Below, piece after piece: positions 5,465 to 5,789 of a stretch of 5,789 nucleotides of DNA. This DNA comes from an uncultured Actinomycetes bacterium (GTDB taxonomy: Bacteria > Actinomycetota > Actinomycetes > S36-B12), in contig CAINGG010000087.1 in assembly GCA_903848435.1 (NCBI GenBank), positions 1-5,789 of the forward strand, in the 5' to 3' direction. Position 1 is the stretch's first letter. The number at the start of each line of letters is the position of its first letter. A model generated the notes under the pieces. That model ran no database searches. It saw only the letters and a list, made by a program, of their open reading frames with translations, and had not been told where the DNA came from. The position numbers and the translations under genes are program-made.

Positions 5465-5467
5465 CTC

Positions 5468-5789
5468 ATGGGTCTTTGGCAGCGCTTCAAGCTCATTTTC
5501 AAGTCCAAGGCCAATAAGGCCCTCGACAAGGCGGAGGATCCGCGCGAGACCCTGGACTACTCCTACGAGAAGCAGCTCGAGCTCTTGCAGAAGGTACGTC
5601 GAGGCGTCGCCGACGTGGCCACGAGCCGCAAGCGCATCGAGCTGCAGATCCAAAGCCTCGATCAGCAGACCAACAAGCTCAGCGAGCAGGCCAAGGCCGC
5701 GCTTGCCGGCGGCCGTGAGGACCTTGCCCGCGAGGCCCTGACCCGCAAGAGCGGACTGCAGACCCAGATCGCCGACCTGCAGGCCCAGC
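5468..5789 (+). CDS. pspA: PspA/IM30 family membrane-stress protein, partial
   Basis: The first 107 residues are visible and the frame continues past the window edge; full family members have about 220-270 residues. The start MGLWQRFKLIFKSK forms the amphipathic membrane-binding helix. It is followed by ANKALDKAEDPRETLDYSYE (15-34), a hallmark of actinobacterial PspA, and then a long charged coiled coil with LQKVRRGVADVATSRKR (40-56) and GREDLAREAL (82-91). PspA proteins bind stressed inner membrane, form ESCRT-III-like polymers and preserve the proton gradient. The start is fixed by GGGAGGA just upstream. The sequence is closest to the Streptomyces type from memory, and less like the mycobacterial one. 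Family assignment is firm. Confidence 0.95.
   Translation, partial: MGLWQRFKLIFKSKANKALDKAEDPRETLDYSYEKQLELLQKVRRGVADVATSRKRIELQIQSLDQQTNKLSEQAKAALAGGREDLAREALTRKSGLQTQIADLQAQ

Noticed and set aside
5432..5653. Minus-strand 73-residue open frame inside pspA
   Set aside because: It is the complement of the PspA coiled-coil codons, and PspA is unmistakable on the plus strand.

Overview
The window is GC-rich, with short intergenic gaps, two probable leaderless genes and several characteristic actinobacterial families: a DUF3043 membrane protein, a Streptomyces-type PspA, and a secreted protein like the SCO2322 family. This points to a member of the Actinomycetota; the genus cannot be read from the sequence.

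Positions 1 to about 4535 (minus strand) hold one cobalamin-controlled operon. In transcription order it has a possible promoter (4506-4535) and a compact cobalamin (B12) riboswitch aptamer (4394-4486). An expression platform follows (4270-4393), in which the ribosome binding site of the first gene can be masked by a perfect 10-bp inverted repeat. The genes are: a secreted alpha/alpha-toroid protein of the prenyltransferase/squalene-cyclase repeat type (3205-4269), a secreted stalked protein with a C-terminal membrane anchor (2252-3187), an EcfT/CbiQ-type membrane component (1152-2252), and a fused double ABC ATPase of the EcfA type that runs off the left edge (1-1155). The last two junctions overlap by 1 and 4 bases. 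No substrate-binding S component is visible; it would be expected beyond position 1.

Together these genes look like a B12-regulated ECF uptake system with two extra extracytoplasmic parts. The toroid protein has the same general fold class as the alpha domain of animal intrinsic factor and transcobalamin, so a role as a surface cobalamin-capture protein is an attractive inference, not a proven one.

Positions 4576-5789 are housekeeping-like. A 71-residue conserved actinobacterial protein (4576-4791, plus) converges with a DUF3043 two-helix membrane protein (4788-5378, minus). Their stop codons share one CTAG. Both have a -10-like hexamer exactly six bases before the ATG, suggesting leaderless mRNAs. 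Divergent from DUF3043 is the start of a PspA/IM30 membrane-stress protein (from 5468, plus), cut by the right edge. No tRNA, rRNA, CRISPR array or insertion sequence was seen.
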